This document shows, one piece after another, positions 8,879 through 14,024 of a stretch of DNA of 14,024 bases. Within the stretch, counting starts at the first letter, position 1. Each line of letters starts with the position of its first letter. Both the position numbers and the translations under genes were made by a program. Below the pieces are notes generated by a model. The model was not told the DNA's origin. It was given only the letters and a program-made list of their open reading frames with translations, and made no database searches. Source of the stretch: Brugia malayi (taxonomy: Eukaryota; Nematoda; Chromadorea; Rhabditida; Onchocercidae); contig NW_025062412.1 of the NCBI RefSeq assembly GCF_000002995.4, positions 1-14,024 on the forward strand, in the 5' to 3' direction.

Positions 8879-11800
8879 TTCAATTACGTTCAAAATATTG
8901 CTATTTATGGCACTTAATTAAAGTTAAAATTGATAATTTAGAACCAATTTCCTTGTTTAATGTAACAAAACTATTACAAATTTTAAAATTTTTAAAAAAA
9001 TCAAAATTTAAAATTGAATTAAAATTATATTTAATTCTTAAATTGAATTAAAATCATGATTAATTGAAAGTTTTATTAATTTTGCTGATGAATTTATGCG
9101 CAAAACTTAATTACAAAAGCGTATTTTAATATTTAAACTATAAAATGACAACACAATATACGACCAGCACTGGTACAATGCACGTAACATAGTCAATTAG
9201 GTTCAAAATAAGCTTTTTTTAGCAGTTTTGGCACTTAATTAAAATTAAAATTGATAAATTAGAACCATTTTCCTTGTCTAATGTAAGAAAACTATAACAA
9301 ATTTAAAAATTTTTAAAAAATTCAAAATTTAAATTTGAATTTAAATTAATTAAATTCTTAAATTGAATTAAAATCATGATTAATTGAAAGTTTTATTAAT
9401 TTTGCTGATGAATTTATGCGCAAAACTTAATTACAAAAGCGTATTTTAATATTTAAACTATAAAATGACAACGCAATATACGACCAGCACTGGTACAATG
9501 CACGTAACATAGTCAATTAGGTTCAAAATAAGCTTTTTTTAGCAGTTTTGGCACTTAATTAAAATTAAAATTGATAAATTAGAACCAATTTCCTTGTCTA
9601 ATGTAAGAAAACTATAACAAATTTAAAATTTTAAAAAATTCAAAATTTAAATTTGAATTTAAATTTAATTTAAATTCTTAAATTGAATTAAAATCATGAT
9701 TAATTGAAAGTTTTATTAATTTTGCTGATGAATTTATGCGCAAAACTTAATTACAAAAGCGTATTTTAATATTTAAACTATAAAATGACAACGCAATATA
9801 CGACCAGCACTGGTACAATGCACGTAACATAGTCAATTAGGTTCAAAATAAGCTTTTTTTAGCAGTTTTGGCACTTAATTAAAATTAAAATTGATAAATT
9901 AGAACCAATTTCCTTGTCTAATGTAAGAAAACTATAACAAATTTTAAAATTTTTAAAAAATTCAAAATTTAAATTTGAATTTAAATTTAATTTAAATTCT
10001 TAAATTGAATTAAAATCATGATTAATTGAAAGTTTTATTAATTTTGCTGATGAATTTATGCGCAAAACTTAATTACAAAAGCGTATTTTAATATTTAAAC
10101 TATAAAATGACAACGCAATATACGACCAGCACTGGTACAATGCACGTAACATAGTCAATTAGGTTCAAAATAAGCTTTTTTTAGCAGTTTTGGCACTTAA
10201 TTAAAATTAAAATTGATAAATTAGAACCAATTTCCTTGTCTAATGTAAGAAAACTATAACAAATTTTAAAATTTTTAAAAAATTCAAAATTTAAATTTGA
10301 ATTTAAATTTAATTTAAATTCTTAAATTGAATTAAAATCATGATTAATTGAAAGTTTTATTAATTTTGCTGATGAATTTATGCGCAAAACTTAATTACAA
10401 AAGCGTATTTTAATATTTAAACTATAAAATGACAACGCAATATACGACCAGCACTGGTACAATGCACATAACATAGTCAATTAGGTTCAAAATAAGCTTT
10501 TTTAGCAGTTTTGGCACTTAATTAAAATTAAAATTGATAAATTAGAACCAATTTCCTTGTCTAATGTAAGAAAACTATAACAAATTTTAAAATTTTTAAA
10601 AAATTCAAAATTTAAATTTGAATTTAAATTTAATTTAAATTCTTAAATTGAATTAAAATCATGATTAATTGAAAGTTTTATTAATTTTGCTGATGAATTT
10701 ATGCGCAAAACTTAATTACAAAAGCGTATTTTAATATTTAAACTATAAAATGACAACGCAATATACGACCAGCACTGGTACAATGCACGTAACATAGTCA
10801 ATTAAGTTCAAAATAAGCTTTTTTTAGCAGTTTTGGCACTTAATTAAAATTAAATTGATAAATTAGAACCAATTTCCTTGTCTAATGTAAGAAAACTATA
10901 ACAAATTTTAAAATTTTTAAAAAATTCAAAATTTAAATTTGAATTTAAATTTAATTTAAATTCTTAAATTGAATTAAAATCATGATTAATTGAAAGTTTT
11001 ATTAATTTTGCTGATGAATTTATGCGCAAAACTTAATTACAAAAGCGTATTTTAATATTTAAACTATAAAATGACAACGCAATATACGACCAGCACTGGT
11101 ACAATGCACGTAACATAGTCAATTAGGTTCAAAATAAGCTTTTTTTAGCAGTTTTGGCACTTAATTAAAATTAAAATTGATAAATTGGAACCAATTTCCT
11201 TGTCTAATGTAAGAAAACTATAACAAATTTTAAAATTTTTAAAAAATTCAAAATTTAAATTTGAATTTAAATTTAATTTAAATTCTTAAATTGAATTAAA
11301 ATCATGATTAATTGAAAGTTTTATTAATTTTGCTGATGAATTTATGCGCAAAACTTAATTACAAAAGCGTATTTTAATATTTAAACTATAAAATGACAAC
11401 GCAATATACGACCAGCACTGGTACAATGCACATAACATAGTAAATTAGGTTCAAAATAAGCTTTTTTTAGCAGTTTTGGCACTTAATTAAAATTGAAATT
11501 GATAAATTGGAACCAATTTCCTTGTCTAATGTAAGAAAACTATAACAAATTTTAAAATTTTTAAAAAATTCAAAATTTAAATTTGAATTTAAATTTAATT
11601 TAAATTCTTAAATTGAATTAAAATCATGATTAATTGAAAGTTTTATTAATTTTGCTGATGAATTTATGCGCAAAACTTAATTACAAAAGCGTATTTTAAT
11701 ATTTAAACTATAAAATGACAACGCAATATACGACCAGCACTGGTACAATGCACATAACATAGTAAATTAGGTTCAAAATAAGCTTTTTTTAGCAGTTTTG

Positions 11801-14024
11801 GCACTTAATTAAAATTGAAATTGATAAATTGGAACCAATTTCCTTGTCTAATGTAAGAAAACTATAACAAATTTTAAAATTTTTAAAAAATTCAAAATTT
11901 AAATTTGAATTTAAATTTAATTTAAATTCTTAAATTGAATTAAAATCATGATTAATTGAAAGTTTTATTAATTTTGCTGATGAATTTATGCGCAAAACTT
12001 AATTACAAAAGCGTATTTTAATATTTAAACTATAAAATGACAACGCAATATACGACCAGCACTGGTACAATGCACGTAACATAGTCAATTAGGTTCAAAA
12101 TAAGCTTTTTTAGCAGTTTTGGCACTTAATTAAAATTAAAATTGATAAATTAGAACCAATTTCCTTGTCTAATGTAAGAAAACTATAACAAATTTTAAAA
12201 TTTTTAAAAAATTCAAAATTTAAATTTGAATTTAAATTTAATTTAAATTCTTAAATTGAATTAAAATCATGATTAATTGAAAGTTTTATTAATTTTGCTG
12301 ATGAATTTATGCGCAAAACTTAATTACAAAAGCGTATTTTAATATTTAAACTATAAAATGACAACGCAATATACGACCAGCACTGGTACAATGCACGTAA
12401 CATAGTCAATTAGGTTCAAAATAAGCTTTTTTTAGCAGTTTTGGCACTTAATTAAAATTAAATTGATAAATTAGAACCAATTTCCTTGTCTAATGTAAGA
12501 AAACTATAACAAATTTTAAAATTTTTAAAAAATTCAAAATTTAAATTTGAATTTAAATTTAATTTAAATTCTTAAATTGAATTAAAATCATGATTAATTG
12601 AAAGTTTTATTAATTTTGCTGATGAATTTATGCGCAAAACTTAATTACAAAAGCGTATTTTAATATTTAAACTATAAAATGACAACGCAATATACGACCA
12701 GCACTGGTACAATGCACATAACATAGTAAATTAGGTTCAAAATAAGCTTTTTTTAGCAGTTTTGGCACTTAATTAAAATTAAAATTGATAAATTAGAACC
12801 AATTTCCTTGTCTAATGTAAGAAAACTATAACAAATTTTAAAATTTTTAAAAAATTCAAAATTTAAATTTGAATTTAAATTTAATTTAAATTCTTAAATT
12901 GAATTAAAATCATGATTAATTGAAAGTTTTATTAATTTTGCTGATGAATTTATGCGCAAAACTTAATTACAAAAGCGTATTTTAATATTTAAACTATAAA
13001 ATGACAACGCAATATACGACCAGCACTGGTACAATGCACGTAACATAGTCAATTAGGTTCAAAATAAGCTTTTTTTAGCAGTTTTGGCACTTAATTAAAA
13101 TTAAAATTGATAAATTGAACCAATTTCCTTGTCTAATGTAAGAAAACTATAACAAATTTTAAAATTTTTAAAAAATTCAAAATTTAAATTTGAATTTAAA
13201 TTTAATTTAAATTCTTAAATTGAATTAAAATCATGATTAATTGAAAGTTTTATTAATTTTGCTGATGAATTTATGCGCAAAACTTAATTACAAAAGCGTA
13301 TTTTAATATTTAAACTATAAAATGACAACGCAATATACGACCAGCACTGGTACAATGCACATAACATAGTCAATTAGGTTCAAAATAAGCTTTTTTTAGC
13401 AGTTTTGGCACTTAATTAAATTAAATTTAATAAATTAGGAACCAATTTCCTTGTCTAATGTAAGAAAACTATAACAAATTTTAAAATTTTTAAAAAATTC
13501 AAAATTTAAATTTGAATTTAAATTTAATTTAAATTCTTAAATTGAATTAAAATCATGATTAATTGAAAGTTTTATTAATTTTGCTGATGAATTTATGCGC
13601 AAAACTTAATTACAAAGCGTATTTTAATATTTAAACTATAAAATACAATTAAATTACGACCAGCACTGGTACAATGCACGTAACATAGTCAATTCAGTTC
13701 AAAATAAGCTTTTTTAGCAGTTTTGGCACTTAATTAAAACTAAAATTGATAAATTAGGAACCAATTTCCTTGTCTAATGTAAGAAAACTATAACAAATTT
13801 TAAAATTTTTAAAAAATTCAAAATTTAAATTTGAATTTAAATTTAATTTAAATTCTTAAATTGAATTAAAATCATGATTAATTGAAAGTTTAATAAATTA
13901 ATGATAAATTATGCGCAAAACTTAATTACAAAAGCGTATTTTAATATTTAACTATAAAATAACAACGCAATATACGACCAGCACTGGTACAATGCACATA
14001 ACATAGTAAATTAGGTTCAAAATA
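8879..14024. repeat. HhaI satellite array, right block (about 16 tandem copies)
   Basis: Same unit and same orientation as the left block. The CCTTGT anchors fall near 8951, 9272, 9592, 9912, 10234, 10555, 10876, 11198, 11520, 11842, 12163, 12484, 12806, 13127, 13449 and 13768, so spacing is 319-322 bp. The array enters through a diverged partial copy at about 8879 (TTCAATTACGTTCAAAATA). The first anchored copy is the most diverged in its AT core (ATTAAAATTATATTTAATTC replaces the usual AAATTT pattern), as expected at an array edge. Middle copies are nearly identical. The last two copies show new changes, for example AAATACAATTAAATTACGACC near 13641 and TAATAAATTAATGATAAATT near 13890. The block runs off the window end. 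Confidence 0.97.
12484..12805. repeat. Representative HhaI unit (322 bp), anatomy
   Basis: A typical full unit, listed to describe the parts all copies share. It opens with CCTTGTCTAATGTAAGAAAA. Next comes a core of about 110 bp made almost only of A and T, with alternating AAATTT blocks that are largely self-complementary. Then come CATGATTAATTG, GCTGATGAATTTATGCGC with the single HhaI site, TTACAAAAGCGTATTTTAA, and a GC-richer block with the small palindrome ACCAGCACTGGT followed by ACAATGCAC. The unit ends with AAAATAAGCTTTTTTTAGCA, usually containing a HindIII site, and TTTTGGCACTTAATTAAAA. The GCGC and the palindrome block are unchanged in all 26 copies of the window. By contrast, the run lengths of A and T and the stretch between GTAACATAGT and GAACC vary. 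Confidence 0.9.

Overview
The window is eukaryotic DNA from a filarial nematode of the genus Brugia (B. malayi, B. timori or B. pahangi; I cannot separate them by eye). The diagnosis rests on the satellite DNA that fills about 60 % of it. Units of about 322 bp, each with one GCGC (HhaI) site in the context TATGCGCAAAACTT, match the well-known Brugia HhaI repeat family used for species detection. Short introns, phase-0 splicing and TTTTCAG-like acceptors in the middle gene also fit a nematode. I see nothing bacterial and no sign of Wolbachia sequence.

Layout: (1) 1-3146, left HhaI array, about 9.8 direct tandem copies. (2) 3147-8878, a 5.7-kb non-satellite island. (3) 8879-14024, right HhaI array, about 16 copies in the same orientation. 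The island holds, from left to right: a T-rich stretch without a gene (3147-3986); a 2.04-kb foldback-like element with inverted arms of about 400 bp (3987-6030) and a 1.25-kb spacer; a gene-free stretch that is 3' flank of the gene (6031-6861); a five-exon minus-strand gene for a predicted 280-residue coiled-coil protein (6862-8079) that no single open frame reveals; and its upstream region, with a strong splice acceptor, a 35-bp tandem repeat, an A30 tract and an AT microsatellite (8080-8878).

The main structural result is that the two satellite arrays are in register across the island. The left array stops, and the right one resumes, at the same point of the repeat unit, with about 18 bp shared on both sides. 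The two units that touch the island also share a base variant that none of the other 24 copies carries. This looks like one ancestral array split by the arrival of a gene-bearing segment. The main gene result is the spliced minus-strand model: five exons, all joined in phase 0, with a perfect five-leucine heptad zipper and a helix pattern faintly like F-BAR domains. Its function is not established.
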